From RGDT01 sp964630925 (GTDB lineage Bacteria > Planctomycetota > Planctomycetia > Gemmatales > Gemmataceae), in NCBI GenBank assembly GCA_964630925.1, contig CAZVZK010000025.1:19934-83933 (forward strand): a stretch of DNA of 64,000 nucleotides. The letters are read 5' to 3'. Numbering within the stretch: position 1 is the first letter of the stretch; each line of letters begins with the position of its first letter. Position numbers and translations under genes: made by a program. Below, in pieces: positions 44,778-53,716 of the stretch. The notes beneath the pieces are model-generated. The model saw only the letters and a program-made list of their open reading frames with translations, was not told the origin of the DNA and did not search any database.

Positions 44778-45893
44778 CTACGGCAGGCTGCGGATCACCG
44801 CGATGCTGAGGGCCGCGATGCCGGCGAGGACGGCGGCGACGGCGATGGGCTGCTCGTTGAGGACGGCGCGGAAGGCACGCTCGACCCACACCAGCAGGCC
44901 GCGCTTCTTCAGCTTCTTGGCCTGGGCGCGCAGGTAGTCGCGGTGCGACTCCAGGAACGTCAGCCCGGCCTTCCAGTCGCGGGCCAGCGACTCGCGCTGG
45001 TTGGGCGACAGCGTCATCAGGGCCGCCGAGTTGCTGAGCTGCGTCAGCGTGACGATCAGGTAGCCGGGCTGGCCCGCCTCGCCCATGAGCGGGAAGTCGT
45101 TCATGCCGACCTCCGCCTTGCGGATGAGGCGGAACATCTCCAGCGCCTGCTGCCGTGACAGCCTCTCCTCCGGCGCCTTGAGGAACTTCGCGAGCTGGTG
45201 CCACAGCCGCAGCAGGTGCCGCGTCTGGGCGATGCGGCGGTAGACGGCCCGCCGCGTGGACAGGCCCGTCGTCGCCTCCTCCGAGCGCCGGGCGGATTCC
45301 GCGACGAGATCCTTGGGCGGGGCGTCGGGCATGACGACCTGCGGCGGCGGCTCCCAGTCCTTCTCCGGCTCGGGCTCGGGCGGCGGCTCCACGATCACCG
45401 CCGGCAGCGGCAGGGCCTCGGCCGGGAGCGGGAGGATATCCGTGGGCCTGCCGCCCTTCCCGGCGCTACGCACCGGGGGCGGCGGGGGCGCCACCTCGCC
45501 AGGCGCGGCGGCCCCCGGCGTGTAGAGCCAGACGTGCGGCTCCTTGGGTGCGGTGGGCGTGGCGGGTGCGGCGGACGGCACGGGCGGGATGGGGGGAGGC
45601 AGGGGTGGGGGCGTGGACTTCGGCTTGATGCCCAGGACCGTCTCGTCGTAGACGCGCTTCTGCGCCTTGTCGGTCAGGCAGCCGAACGCCTGCGCCAGGC
45701 GGTTCATCGCCTCGGTGGCCGGGCCGGGGTGGAGGCACTGATACCGCCGCACCTCGTCGAGCTTCTGGTGGACCCGCGTCTCAATGAGGCCCACGTCCCC
45801 CTCGCCCGGCGGGAGGCCGAGGAGGCGGTAGTGGTCGGGCGGCCAGCCGCCCGGCGGCAGGCCGAACCAGTTGCAGAGGAGATCGTTGCTCAT
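44778..45893 (-). CDS. Degenerate J-domain membrane protein
   Basis: A protein of 371 residues. The N-terminal 80 residues follow the J-domain plan (DHYRLLGLPPGEGD, VRRYQCLHPGPATEAMNRLAQAF, KRVYDE), but the catalytic HPD is HPG. A Pro-rich linker (about 95-200) leads to a helical domain, and a single membrane helix ends it (about 345-366, AVAAVLAGIAALSIAVI). Lacking HPD, it should not stimulate DnaK ATPase. It probably is a membrane-attached scaffold common in planctomycetes. No other protein of this class sits nearby. Confidence 0.8.
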   Translation of the reverse strand: MSNDLLCNWFGLPPGGWPPDHYRLLGLPPGEGDVGLIETRVHQKLDEVRRYQCLHPGPATEAMNRLAQAFGCLTDKAQKRVYDETVLGIKPKSTPPPLPPPIPPVPSAAPATPTAPKEPHVWLYTPGAAAPGEVAPPPPPVRSAGKGGRPTDILPLPAEALPLPAVIVEPPPEPEPEKDWEPPPQVVMPDAPPKDLVAESARRSEEATTGLSTRRAVYRRIAQTRHLLRLWHQLAKFLKAPEERLSRQQALEMFRLIRKAEVGMNDFPLMGEAGQPGYLIVTLTQLSNSAALMTLSPNQRESLARDWKAGLTFLESHRDYLRAQAKKLKKRGLLVWVERAFRAVLNEQPIAVAAVLAGIAALSIAVIRSLP

Positions 45894-45974
45894 CCCCGCG
45901 GCGGTACCCCCGCGTGCAGTGAGATGCGTCTGTGTGCATCCTACCGCACGCGGGGCCGCCGTCCAAGGGCCAGA

Positions 45975-46448
45975 TCACTTCGGCGCGGATTCCTTCATCG
46001 CCTTCTCCATCCGCGCCTGCATCTCCTCCGGCGGCACGTCCTCGACGTGGGTGGCCACGGTCCACTGGTGCCCGAACGGGTCGATCACCGTGCCGCAGCG
46101 GTCGCCCCAGAACTGGTTCTGCATCGGCTTCATCACCTTCGCCCCGGCGGCGACGGCGGCGTTGAACACCGCGTCGGCGTCCTTGACGTAGAGCATGATG
46201 CCGACCGGCGTGCCGCCGAGCGTGGCGGGGCCCTTGTACCCCATCTCCCCGCACTCCTCCCCGAGCATGATCTGCGAGTCGCCGATCTTGATCTCGGCGT
46301 GCCCGATGGAGCCGCCGGGGCCTTCCATGCGGAACAGCTCGGCCGCGCCGAACGCCTTCTTGTAGAACTCGATGGCGGCCGCCGCGCCCTTGAGGACGAG
46401 GTACGGCGTCACCGTGTGGTAGCCGGGCGGGATGGGGGAGACGGCCAT
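45975..46448 (-). CDS. VOC-family (PhnB-like) protein
   Basis: A protein of 157 residues. The vicinal-oxygen-chelate fold begins HTVTPYLVLKGAAAAIEFY; GHAEIKIGDSQIML and VIDPFGHQWTVATHVEDV (the classic C-terminal motif) are present. PhnB-like members need not bind metal, and substrates are generally unknown. Cytoplasmic. Confidence 0.9.
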   Translation of the reverse strand: MAVSPIPPGYHTVTPYLVLKGAAAAIEFYKKAFGAAELFRMEGPGGSIGHAEIKIGDSQIMLGEECGEMGYKGPATLGGTPVGIMLYVKDADAVFNAAVAAGAKVMKPMQNQFWGDRCGTVIDPFGHQWTVATHVEDVPPEEMQARMEKAMKESAPK

Positions 46449-46531
46449 CGCGAGAGACCTTCCTTCCTGAATGGTACAGGCGATCAGGTGGAAGAAATAT
46501 CAGATCGCGGCGATGGGGGCAAGAGCGGAAA

Positions 46532-47452
46532 TCAGACGTGGCTCACAACCCCGTGCAGCCGCCGCGCCACGTCGCGGATCTCCGCCGCCCCCTCCAGCTT
46601 CTCGATCCAACGGGCCGGGATGGCGTCGATGCCGAGATATGCCCCGCTGATCGCCCCCGCCATCGCCGCGACCGTGTCCGTGTCGTCGCCCAGGGTGATC
46701 GCCTTGAGGATCACGCCGGCGTAGTCGTCCGGGCTGGTCACGAAACAAGCGATGGCCGTCCCGACGGAGCGCTGCGCCGGCAGCCCGCTGCCGAGGAAGC
46801 CGATGGAGTGGCCCCGGCGCAGCTTGCGGATCGCCCGCATCTGCCAGCGGAACTCCTCCGAATGGCAACGCCCCTCCAGCACGCCGAGGAAGCCCTTGCG
46901 GTCCAGAGGCGGCCCCTGGGCGGCGAGCGCCACGGCGAGCGCCAGCAGCTCGGCGCCCTCGACGCCGAGCGGGTGCGCGTGCGTCGGCATCGCCGACAGC
47001 CGCGCCTCCAGGATGACGCGCGGGTGGTCGTCGGCGAAGGCCAGCCCGACGGGCGCGACGCGCATCGCCGCCCCGTTGCCGAACGACCCGCCGGGGAACA
47101 CCTCCGTCACGAGCGAGCGCCAGTCACCCCCGGCACGGATCGCCTCGAGGATGCGGCGGGCGCCGGGGCCGTAGCCGCGTTCGGGGTCGTAGCCGGCGGC
47201 GAAGCGGCGTGCGAGGCGGTCCGGGTCGATGCCCCCGTGATCGATGATCTCCTCGGCGACGGCGAGTGTCATCCGGGTGTCATCGGTGGTGCGGAGGGGG
47301 TCGAGGTCGGGGGCGTCGAGCCACTCGTGGATCGGCCCATGCACCCAGAAGACGTGGTCAGCGGGCATGCCCTCGAACGGCGCCCCGAGGGCGTCGCCCG
47401 CGGCGAGGCCGACGAGGCAGCCGACGAAGCGTTCGAGGGGGACGGCTGGCAT
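46532..47452 (-). CDS. ADP-ribosylglycohydrolase-family protein
   Basis: A protein of 306 residues. The dinuclear Mg site is built from GLAAGDALGAP, RTTDDTRMT (near 57) and GDDTDTVAAMAGAISGAYLG (near 255); all Asp residues are present. It removes ADP-ribose from proteins or small molecules such as dinitrogenase reductase. No matching transferase is nearby. The fold is clear, the target unknown. Confidence 0.93.
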   Translation of the reverse strand: MPAVPLERFVGCLVGLAAGDALGAPFEGMPADHVFWVHGPIHEWLDAPDLDPLRTTDDTRMTLAVAEEIIDHGGIDPDRLARRFAAGYDPERGYGPGARRILEAIRAGGDWRSLVTEVFPGGSFGNGAAMRVAPVGLAFADDHPRVILEARLSAMPTHAHPLGVEGAELLALAVALAAQGPPLDRKGFLGVLEGRCHSEEFRWQMRAIRKLRRGHSIGFLGSGLPAQRSVGTAIACFVTSPDDYAGVILKAITLGDDTDTVAAMAGAISGAYLGIDAIPARWIEKLEGAAEIRDVARRLHGVVSHV

Positions 47453-47734
47453 GGGGACACCGGCGATAGGGCCGGACTTATTCTACCGCCGCCCCTGCCC
47501 GTGCGTGTGTGTGTCTCACCCGGATTCACTGGTGGCCACCTCGGGAATCGTCGGCGTGGGGGCGGGGGGCGCGTGGACCGTGGTCCTCGGCCCAGCACGG
47601 GGCGTGGTTCTTCATCGAGGGTGGACGATCACCGGCGAGACGCCAGGAGGCTTGCCAGACCTCCTCGCCGCGGAGGGGCGACGCCTGCCACGCCCTCTTC
47701 CACACCTCGGACAATGACCGATTTTTCACTCAAA

Positions 47735-47806
47735 TGCGCGGCACAGGATTCGAACCTGTGACTTCGACCGTGTGAGGATCGCACTCTACCGCTGAGTTAG
47801 CCGCGC
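47735..47806 (-). tRNA. tRNA-Val (anticodon CAC)
   Basis: 72 nt with discriminator base A; the 3' CCA is not encoded. The acceptor stem GCGCGGC/GCCGCGC and D arm (ACTC/GAGT) are good. The anticodon stem CGATC/GGTCG has one T-G pair and a CTCACAC loop, and the T arm is ACAGG-TTCGAAT-CCTGT. The anticodon CAC reads GTG. It stands alone, about 60 bp before tatA in the same orientation. Confidence 0.97.
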
Positions 47807-47868
47807 GGCCCACGCCCCCGGTCTTCCGGAGGCGTGAGTTAGAACAGTACCGGGCAAGGGGCGGGCTG

Positions 47869-48168
47869 TCAAGCCTTCGGCTGCGTCGTGACGTTGGCGG
47901 GCGAGTCGTCGAACTTGGGCGCCGTGGTGGCGATGCGCTGCGGCGGCCTGGGCGCCTCCACGACGGGGCTGTCGGCCTTGGGGGCAGACACGGCCGGAGC
48001 GTCGATGTTGTCCTCCAGGCCGGACATGCCCTTGCGGAACTCGACGATGCCCTTGCCGAGGAAGCGGCCCACCTCGGGCAGCTTGCGCCCGAAGAGCAGC
48101 ACGCCGATGATGAGCAGGATGATCAGCTCCTGCGGGCCGAGGTTCAGGAACGCGAACAGGGGGGTCAT
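47869..48168 (-). CDS. tatA: Twin-arginine translocase subunit TatA (long form)
   Basis: A protein of 99 residues. N-terminal membrane helix (LGPQELIILLIIGVLLFG), then the Gly hinge FGRKLPEVGRFLGKGIVEFRKGM, then an acidic tail of 50 residues. TatA forms the pore for folded proteins in the Tat pathway. The tatC gene is not in the window. A shorter TatA lies 145 bp upstream on the same strand. Confidence 0.93.
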   Translation of the reverse strand: MTPLFAFLNLGPQELIILLIIGVLLFGRKLPEVGRFLGKGIVEFRKGMSGLEDNIDAPAVSAPKADSPVVEAPRPPQRIATTAPKFDDSPANVTTQPKA

Positions 48169-48312
48169 GGACCTATCTCGCTTCGATTAGGTGTTCGGGA
48201 AGGGAGGCGCACGGTGTCGTCATCATAGCAGGCCCGCGGGCGGCCCGCCATGAGAAACGCGGATCGGCCGATCGGGCGAGCCGGGGGCTGACGCCCCCGG
48301 AGCTGAGCCGCA

Positions 48313-48480
48313 TTACTTCACCGGGCCGCGCAGCTCGTCCGTGACGCTGCTCATCTCCTTCTTGAACTCCATGAGGCTGCTGCCCAGCCAGCGCATCATC
48401 CCCGGCAGCTTGTGCCCGAACAGCAACAGCCCGATGACCAGGAGGACGACCAGCTCGGTGACGCCCAGGTTGAACGGCAT
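48313..48480 (-). CDS. tatA: Second, 55-residue TatA-like protein
   Basis: The frame of 55 codons (MPFNLGVTELVVLLVIGLLL... FGHKLPGMMRWLGSSLMEFK) has the TatA helix, FG hinge and amphipathic helix and nearly no tail. The complete basic unit of TatA is present. Codon use matches its neighbours. With the longer tatA downstream it forms a tandem pair, implying that one may serve a special Tat route. Confidence 0.9.
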   Translation of the reverse strand: MPFNLGVTELVVLLVIGLLLFGHKLPGMMRWLGSSLMEFKKEMSSVTDELRGPVK

Positions 48481-48725
48481 GGACCGACTCCGATCGCAGA
48501 GGTGGGTGGGCGAACGCTCTGGATCCTGTCTGCGTAACAGGGAACAGGCGGGGGGGCGGGAGAGGCGGGAGGGGTCGGAGCAACGACACCCTGCGGGGGT
48601 GCCCGGACTTCCGGGCTACCGAACATCATACCGCGGAGGGCACGACGCCGGCAATCTCTTAGAACAGGAATTTCGGCCCCCGGTTCCGCCCGACGCGACT
48701 TTTTCCCCTGGAGTTACCCCACGCC

Positions 48726-49445
48726 ATGCTCGCACGCACCCTCGCCCTGACCCTCGCCCTCGCCCTCCTCGCCCTCCCCTCCTTCGCCCAGGACAAGGGC
48801 AAGGACAAGCCCAAGGACGCGGCCAAGGACGCGGCCAAGGACGGGAAGAAGGACGACAAGAAGGACACCAAGGGGTCCAAGGCCGAGCCCTTCGACTTCC
48901 CCCTCAAGGTCGGCACCACCTGGATCTACCGCGTCGCCGAGAACCGCTACTTCCTCCGCGTCGCCAAGATGGAGACCGTCGGCAAGCAGGAGTGCGCCCG
49001 CGTCGAGATGCGCATCGGCGACAAGGTCGTCTCCTTCGAGCACCTCGCCTCCGCCAAGGTCCCCGCCGGCTCCGACCAGGAGGGGGCACCCGCCATCCTC
49101 CGCTTCTCCTTCGAGGGCAAGGAGGCCACGCCCCCCATCCCCCTCCTCCTCCTCGACGGCAAGAAGGCCTGGAGCATCAACAGCAAGCTCGACGGCAAGG
49201 AGCTCAAGGGCGTCTTCCGCAAGGAGTACGTCTCCAGCGACGACCCCAAGAAGCCCGCCGTCCGGGTCCCCGCCGGCGAGTACAAGAGCGCCATCAAGGT
49301 CTACGCCGACAACCTCAAGGTCAACGGCGTCGATCTCTCCATCACCTACTGGTTCGTCTCCGGCGTCGGCATGGTCAAGCAGGAGGCCGAGATGGCCGGG
49401 CAGAAGGTCATCATCGAGCTGGAGACGATGACGCCCGGCAAGTGA
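48726..49445 (+). CDS. Exported protein with Lys-rich spacer
   Basis: A protein of 239 residues with a signal peptide (MLARTLALTLALALLALPSFA) and a spacer rich in KDxAKD repeats (22-50). One domain follows (FPLKVGTTWIYRVAENRYFL... VPAGEYKSAIKVY), recalling small outer-surface or lipid-free binding domains. No lipobox. Unknown function; the Lys-rich stretch may contact nucleic acid or a polyanion. Confidence 0.8.
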   Translation: MLARTLALTLALALLALPSFAQDKGKDKPKDAAKDAAKDGKKDDKKDTKGSKAEPFDFPLKVGTTWIYRVAENRYFLRVAKMETVGKQECARVEMRIGDKVVSFEHLASAKVPAGSDQEGAPAILRFSFEGKEATPPIPLLLLDGKKAWSINSKLDGKELKGVFRKEYVSSDDPKKPAVRVPAGEYKSAIKVYADNLKVNGVDLSITYWFVSGVGMVKQEAEMAGQKVIIELETMTPGK

Positions 49446-49462
49446 CACGCGCCGCGTCGCCC

Positions 49463-49497
49463 GCGGCCCTCGTGCGGGCTCAATCGCCGAGGGCCGC
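49463..49497. terminator. Hairpin between convergent genes
   Basis: GCGGCCCTCG (49463-49472) pairs with CGAGGGCCGC (49488-49497), a 10-bp perfect stem with a 15-base loop that spans the cutC stop. It can serve both converging transcripts; no T-run. Confidence 0.5.
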
Positions 49498-50124
49498 CCG
49501 CACGCGCCGCATCTCCCCCGCGTCCCCCCGGAACGTCCCGTGCACCTGCGTGCAGCCCGTCCGCCGCACCAGCTCCGCCACGTTCCCCGCGTTCACCCCC
49601 GCCCCCGGCAGGACCTCCACCCCGCCCGCCGCGATCAGCCGCGCCAGTAGCCCCGCCCCCTCGACGGCCGACGCCGCCTGCCCGCTGGTCAGCACGCGGC
49701 GGACGCCCATGCGCCGGAGCGCCTCCAGCGACGCCAACGGGTCGCGCACCTCGTCGAACGCCCGGTGGAACACCACCTCGCGTCCGCCGGCCGTGAACCG
49801 CCCGATCCACGGAGACACGTCGCCCTCTGGCGTCAGTGCGCCGATGACGACGCCGTCGGCCCCGTTGTCGAGGGCGAATTCAACATCGTCCTCCATCACA
49901 CGCAGCTCCGCCTCGGTGAAGATGAATCCGCCCTCGCGCGGGCGGATCAGCGCCATCAGCGGCAGGCGCGTGGCCCGCCTCACCCCACGCAGCAGGCCCG
50001 CCGACGGCGTCAGCCCGCCCAGCGCCAGCGCCTGGCTCACTTCCAGCCGGTCCGCGCCGGCGGCTTCGGCCGCCAGAGCGCACTCGACGGAGGACACCGC
50101 CACCTCCAGCAGAACGCGCGGCAT
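49480..50124 (-). CDS. cutC: CutC-family protein
   Basis: A protein of 214 residues, TIM barrel: MPRVLLEVAVSSVECALAAE, GADRLEVSQALALGGLTPS, IRPREGGFIF, HRAFDEV, VLTSGQAASA and VHGTFRG are the CutC marks. CutC has been linked to copper balance, but its activity is unproven. No copper genes are close by. Confidence 0.92.
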   Translation of the reverse strand: MPRVLLEVAVSSVECALAAEAAGADRLEVSQALALGGLTPSAGLLRGVRRATRLPLMALIRPREGGFIFTEAELRVMEDDVEFALDNGADGVVIGALTPEGDVSPWIGRFTAGGREVVFHRAFDEVRDPLASLEALRRMGVRRVLTSGQAASAVEGAGLLARLIAAGGVEVLPGAGVNAGNVAELVRRTGCTQVHGTFRGDAGEMRRVRAALGD

Positions 50125-50345
50125 GGCTCACCCCGACGGCGGAAGATGGGCGGTCTGCGGGCCCCGCCACCTCGCTTCCAAAGCGGGGCGGGCGTTGGTA
50201 TGGTATCCGGCCACGGGGGCGGGTTGTCCGGCCACCCGTTCCGCAAACGCTTCTACTCCTGGGGCACCGCGCGCCCGCCGGCTTGACTCCCGCGCGCCCA
50301 GGGAGGACACTTGCGGGGCGTCCACCCCGTTCCAGAGGCCCACCA

Positions 50346-52031
50346 ATGGCGACCGCCCTGCCCTCCCAGGCCCGGCCCGGTCTCGAGACCCTCGAGGACC
50401 GCACCGTCCCCGCCGGACTGCCCCCGCGCGCCCTCGAGTTCGACCTCGACGTCCAGTTCGACGGCGAATTCCGGTCCACGCCCGAGGGCCGCACCGTCAC
50501 CCTCATCGGCTCCTTCCTCGACGACGGCGACACCGGCCCCCACTTCGCCTCCATCCGCTGGGGCGACGAGGCCGACCAGTCCATCGCCGAGTCGGTCCCC
50601 GTCGGCCAGCCCGACGGCCTCGGCCAATTCCACTTCTCCGCCACCCACTCCTACACGGCGGCGGGCGGGCTGCCGGCCCGGCTCCCCGCCTACGTCTCCG
50701 TCCAGGTCACCGTGACGGACGACGGCGGCCTCTCCGCCTCCGACTCCCTCCCCCTCCTGGTCGAGAACGACACCCCCGCGTTCGACGCGGGAGGCGACCT
50801 CTTCGCCAACGAGGGCGTCCCGTTCAAGCGCGCCGTGACCGTCGGCTACGGCGACGCCGGCTCCCTCTCCGGCGAGGCCGACTACGGCGACGGCTCCGGC
50901 TGGCAGCCGCTCGCCTTCACCGGGAACGTCTTCACCCTGGCGCACACCTACGCCGCCGAGGGGTCCTACCTGGTGACCGTGCGCGTCGCCGACGGCACCG
51001 GCCCGGCCGTCGAGGACTCCTTCTTCGCCGACGTGCTGCTGCCCCTCGTGACCGAGGCCGTCAAGGCCCGCGTCGGCCCCGAGGGCGGGCAGGTGACCGT
51101 GAGCGTCACCGGCGCCACGGTGACCCTGGTCAAGGCCCCCGGCGGCGTCACCTCGGCCCTCATCCTCGCCAACGTGCCCGGAGGGGTGGCCGACGGCCAG
51201 GACGGCCTCGTCACCTTCGGAGGCCAGGCCATCGGCGGTGCCTACGACATCCGCGCCCTCGACGTCGGCCCCGACGACTACGCCATCATCACCCTGCGGT
51301 ACGCCAACGACGACTTCGACATCCCGCGGGTCTCGTACTTCGACCGCCGCCTCGGACGCGAGGTGGTCATCGACCCCGGCCAGTACACCGTGGACCGCTT
51401 CGCCCGCACCATCACCATGCGCCTCGACGCCCGCACCACGCCGCGCCTCCAGGACCTGTCCGGGACGGTGTTCTCGATCACGGTGGCGGTCCCCGACCGC
51501 GGCACCGTCGCCGACGTGGCCCGCGTCGAGCTGCGGCAGGCGGCCCTGGCCGTCCTGACGTCCAACGCCGTCTACGCCGATGTCGGCGGCGCGTCCCTCG
51601 GGCCGGGCGGCGGGTTGCGACAGATCAGCGACGGGCCGGACTACTCCCCCCCGTCCGAACCGGCTCCGACGGAGGAGGCCCCCGCCGACGCGCCCCGCCC
51701 GCGCAAGAGGGCCCCGGCCGCGGCGCCCGCGGCGACCGACGCCCTGCCGCCGGCCCCCGAGGGCGGCGTGAACCTCCCCGCCGTGACGCTGACGCCGCCC
51801 CAGCCGCGCCGCGTCGAGCTGACGCCCTCGACCCCCACGCCGCCCGCCGGCAGCGAGGAGGAGGAGGGGCGCGAGGAGGAGACGTCCGCCGCCCCGTGCG
51901 ACGAGGTCTTCGCCGGCATGGCCGAGGAGGCCGGGACGCGTCCCGCCTCCGCGTGGATGATGATCCCGGTCTTCCTCGCGGCACGGACGCGGCGTCGCGC
52001 GTCGCGTTCGCGCAAGGTCTGGGCCGCCTGA
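50346..52031 (+). CDS. Planctomycete surface protein with LExLEDR tag and PKD-like domains
   Basis: A protein of 561 residues from the ATG at 50346 (in-frame ATG at 50283 has weaker support). Near the N-terminus it carries the planctomycete tag RPGLETLEDRTVPA, thought to mark export. Two PKD/Ig-like domains follow (about 30-135 and 140-240: FHFSATHSYTAAGGLPA and FTLAHTYAAEGSYLVTVRVAD). A third beta domain runs to about 420, and the tail is Pro/Thr-rich with a hydrophobic end (AWMMIPVFLAARTRRR). The gene ends 5 bp from the deiodinase-like gene on the other strand. Confidence 0.82.
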   Translation: MATALPSQARPGLETLEDRTVPAGLPPRALEFDLDVQFDGEFRSTPEGRTVTLIGSFLDDGDTGPHFASIRWGDEADQSIAESVPVGQPDGLGQFHFSATHSYTAAGGLPARLPAYVSVQVTVTDDGGLSASDSLPLLVENDTPAFDAGGDLFANEGVPFKRAVTVGYGDAGSLSGEADYGDGSGWQPLAFTGNVFTLAHTYAAEGSYLVTVRVADGTGPAVEDSFFADVLLPLVTEAVKARVGPEGGQVTVSVTGATVTLVKAPGGVTSALILANVPGGVADGQDGLVTFGGQAIGGAYDIRALDVGPDDYAIITLRYANDDFDIPRVSYFDRRLGREVVIDPGQYTVDRFARTITMRLDARTTPRLQDLSGTVFSITVAVPDRGTVADVARVELRQAALAVLTSNAVYADVGGASLGPGGGLRQISDGPDYSPPSEPAPTEEAPADAPRPRKRAPAAAPAATDALPPAPEGGVNLPAVTLTPPQPRRVELTPSTPTPPAGSEEEEGREEETSAAPCDEVFAGMAEEAGTRPASAWMMIPVFLAARTRRRASRSRKVWAA

Positions 52032-52036
52032 GCCCG

Positions 52037-53281
52037 TCATCGTCGGCCGGCCTTCTCCTCACCCTTCTTCGCCGGCGGCGACTCCAGCAGCGCCATCACG
52101 AGCGCCTGCTCCAGCTCGCCGACCTTGAACCCGAACGGCCCGCGCCCGCTCTTGTAGGCCACCTTCCCCTTCGGGTCGATGACGTACAGCCGCCCCGGCA
52201 TCCCGCTGTAGGCGTTCCCCACCGGGTCGTTGATCTCGTCCACCAGGTACGGCATGGTCGGCTTCAGCGCCTCGCAGAATTTGGAACAGACCTCGGCCCG
52301 CTCCTCGTACGTCTTCGGCTGCTTGACCGCCACGCCGCTCATCAGGTTGGACATCATCGCCCAGCCGTCGGTCGGGTGCGCCTCGCGGACGTACACGCCC
52401 ACGAACGTCGCCCGATCCTTGTACTTCTGGTGCAGCGCCTCGATGCCGATGGCGGTGCGGCGGAACGGCCCGCAGGTGTAGTTGCCGAGGACCAGCACCA
52501 CGGGGCGCGGGCCGATCAGGCCGGACAGGCGGACGCTCTCCTTGCCGTCGGCCGTCTTGAGCGTGAAGTCCGGGGCCGCCTGGTTCAGCCCCGGCCCCTC
52601 CTGCAACGAGCCGACCTCGCCGGCGAACAGGCCGCGTACCAGCACCTCCTGCGACGGGCCGTCGCCGGGCATGAAGCCGGCGCGTGCGGGCGTCGGCGGG
52701 AACAGGGCGTCGTGCAGCGCTTCCGGCGTCAGCGTGCCCTTGCCCTTCGACACCGCCTTGAAGAACTCCGCCCACTCCTTCTCGGTGATGGCCCCGTCGC
52801 GGGCGGCGTTGATGCGGGCGAACAGGCGCTGCGCGATGGCCATCTGCTGCAGGTAGGCGCTGCGCTCGGACCAGTCGAGGTCGGCGGCGGTGATGCGGCC
52901 GTCGCGGTCGCGGTCGAGGCGGGCGAACAGGTCCGCCGGCCCGCGGAACGCCTTCGCGGTGATGCCGTCGCCCCTGGCCCCCTGGTGCTTGGCGAGCCAC
53001 TCCCAGGTGTAGCGCGTGTCGCAAGGGCCGAACCAGCCCTCCCCCGGCCCCATCTTCGACCCCTTCGCGATGGCGATGAGCATGCGGACCGCCTCGGGCG
53101 GCCTCGTCTTGCCGTACGCCTTTTCCAGGAACTGGGCGGCGGCGAGGGCCTCCTTCGGGCCGCCGGGGAATTTGAGCACGTCCTCGGCCTTGTCGGGCGC
53201 CTTCTTGTCCGTGGGCTTCTCGTCGCCGGCGGCCAGGGCGGACAGCCCGGCCAGGGACAGGACTGCGATCAGATGACGCAT
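52037..53281 (-). CDS. Exported iodothyronine-deiodinase/peroxiredoxin-like protein with EF-hands
   Basis: A protein of 414 residues. A signal peptide (MRHLIAVLSLAGLSALAAG) is followed by a helical region with two EF-hand-like loops (DRDRDGRITAADLDW near 125 and INAARDGAITEKEWAEF near 160, the second lacking Ca2+-ligand Asp at several positions). A thioredoxin-like domain starts near 232. It carries the deiodinase signature VYVREAHPTDGWAM, and the selenocysteine position is Cys (GNYTCGPFR, near 271). Cys-type relatives are redox enzymes of unknown substrate, and dehalogenation is possible. Confidence 0.85.
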   Translation of the reverse strand: MRHLIAVLSLAGLSALAAGDEKPTDKKAPDKAEDVLKFPGGPKEALAAAQFLEKAYGKTRPPEAVRMLIAIAKGSKMGPGEGWFGPCDTRYTWEWLAKHQGARGDGITAKAFRGPADLFARLDRDRDGRITAADLDWSERSAYLQQMAIAQRLFARINAARDGAITEKEWAEFFKAVSKGKGTLTPEALHDALFPPTPARAGFMPGDGPSQEVLVRGLFAGEVGSLQEGPGLNQAAPDFTLKTADGKESVRLSGLIGPRPVVLVLGNYTCGPFRRTAIGIEALHQKYKDRATFVGVYVREAHPTDGWAMMSNLMSGVAVKQPKTYEERAEVCSKFCEALKPTMPYLVDEINDPVGNAYSGMPGRLYVIDPKGKVAYKSGRGPFGFKVGELEQALVMALLESPPAKKGEEKAGRR

Positions 53282-53371
53282 GAATCGATGCCTCCAATGG
53301 ACGCCGCGCGGGCGCGGCGCCGTGGTGTTCGTGCTTGCCTGTGGATGTCGGTGTTTCGGCGGGCGTGAAGG

Positions 53372-53716
53372 TCAGGACGCCCGGCGCGGCGGGTGGAAGA
53401 CGGGGCACGGCGGGCCCCGGCGCGGGCTTGGCGCGTGGCCACCCTCGCCACGCCCGGCGTGGGCGTGGTCGGCCGGACGCGAGGTATGTAGGAGGCCGGC
53501 ATCGTGGCGTGGCTGCGTCGGCGCGGGGGGCGAAGGGGGGATCTCCTCGCGGGCCGAGCAACCCGGGCCGGTGCAGGGCGGTGTGGGAGCGCCCCCCCCT
53601 GTGACGACATGGTCACCGCAGCCGGCACGCGCCTGGGCGGCGAACGTGGTGCCCCACAGGAGGAGGGGCAGGGCCGCCGCCAGGAGTTTCAACAGACGTG
53701 GGAGCGCCGCCGCCAT
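53372..53716 (-). CDS. Small Cys-containing exported protein
   Basis: A protein of 114 residues with a signal peptide (MAAALPRLLKLLAAALPLLL then WGTTFAAQA). The mature part has Cys in GCGDHVVTG, PPCTGPGCS and later, with Pro-rich filler. A similar CGD-V... PPC-GP-CS motif occurs in other planctomycete exported proteins that I recall only vaguely. Function unknown. Confidence 0.55.
   Translation of the reverse strand: MAAALPRLLKLLAAALPLLLWGTTFAAQARAGCGDHVVTGGGAPTPPCTGPGCSAREEIPPSPPAPTQPRHDAGLLHTSRPADHAHAGRGEGGHAPSPRRGPPCPVFHPPRRAS

Noticed and set aside
47509..47775. Frame ending GTGFEPVTSTV
   Set aside because: This is the common spurious product of a tRNA gene read in the wrong direction; the tRNA-Val explains it.
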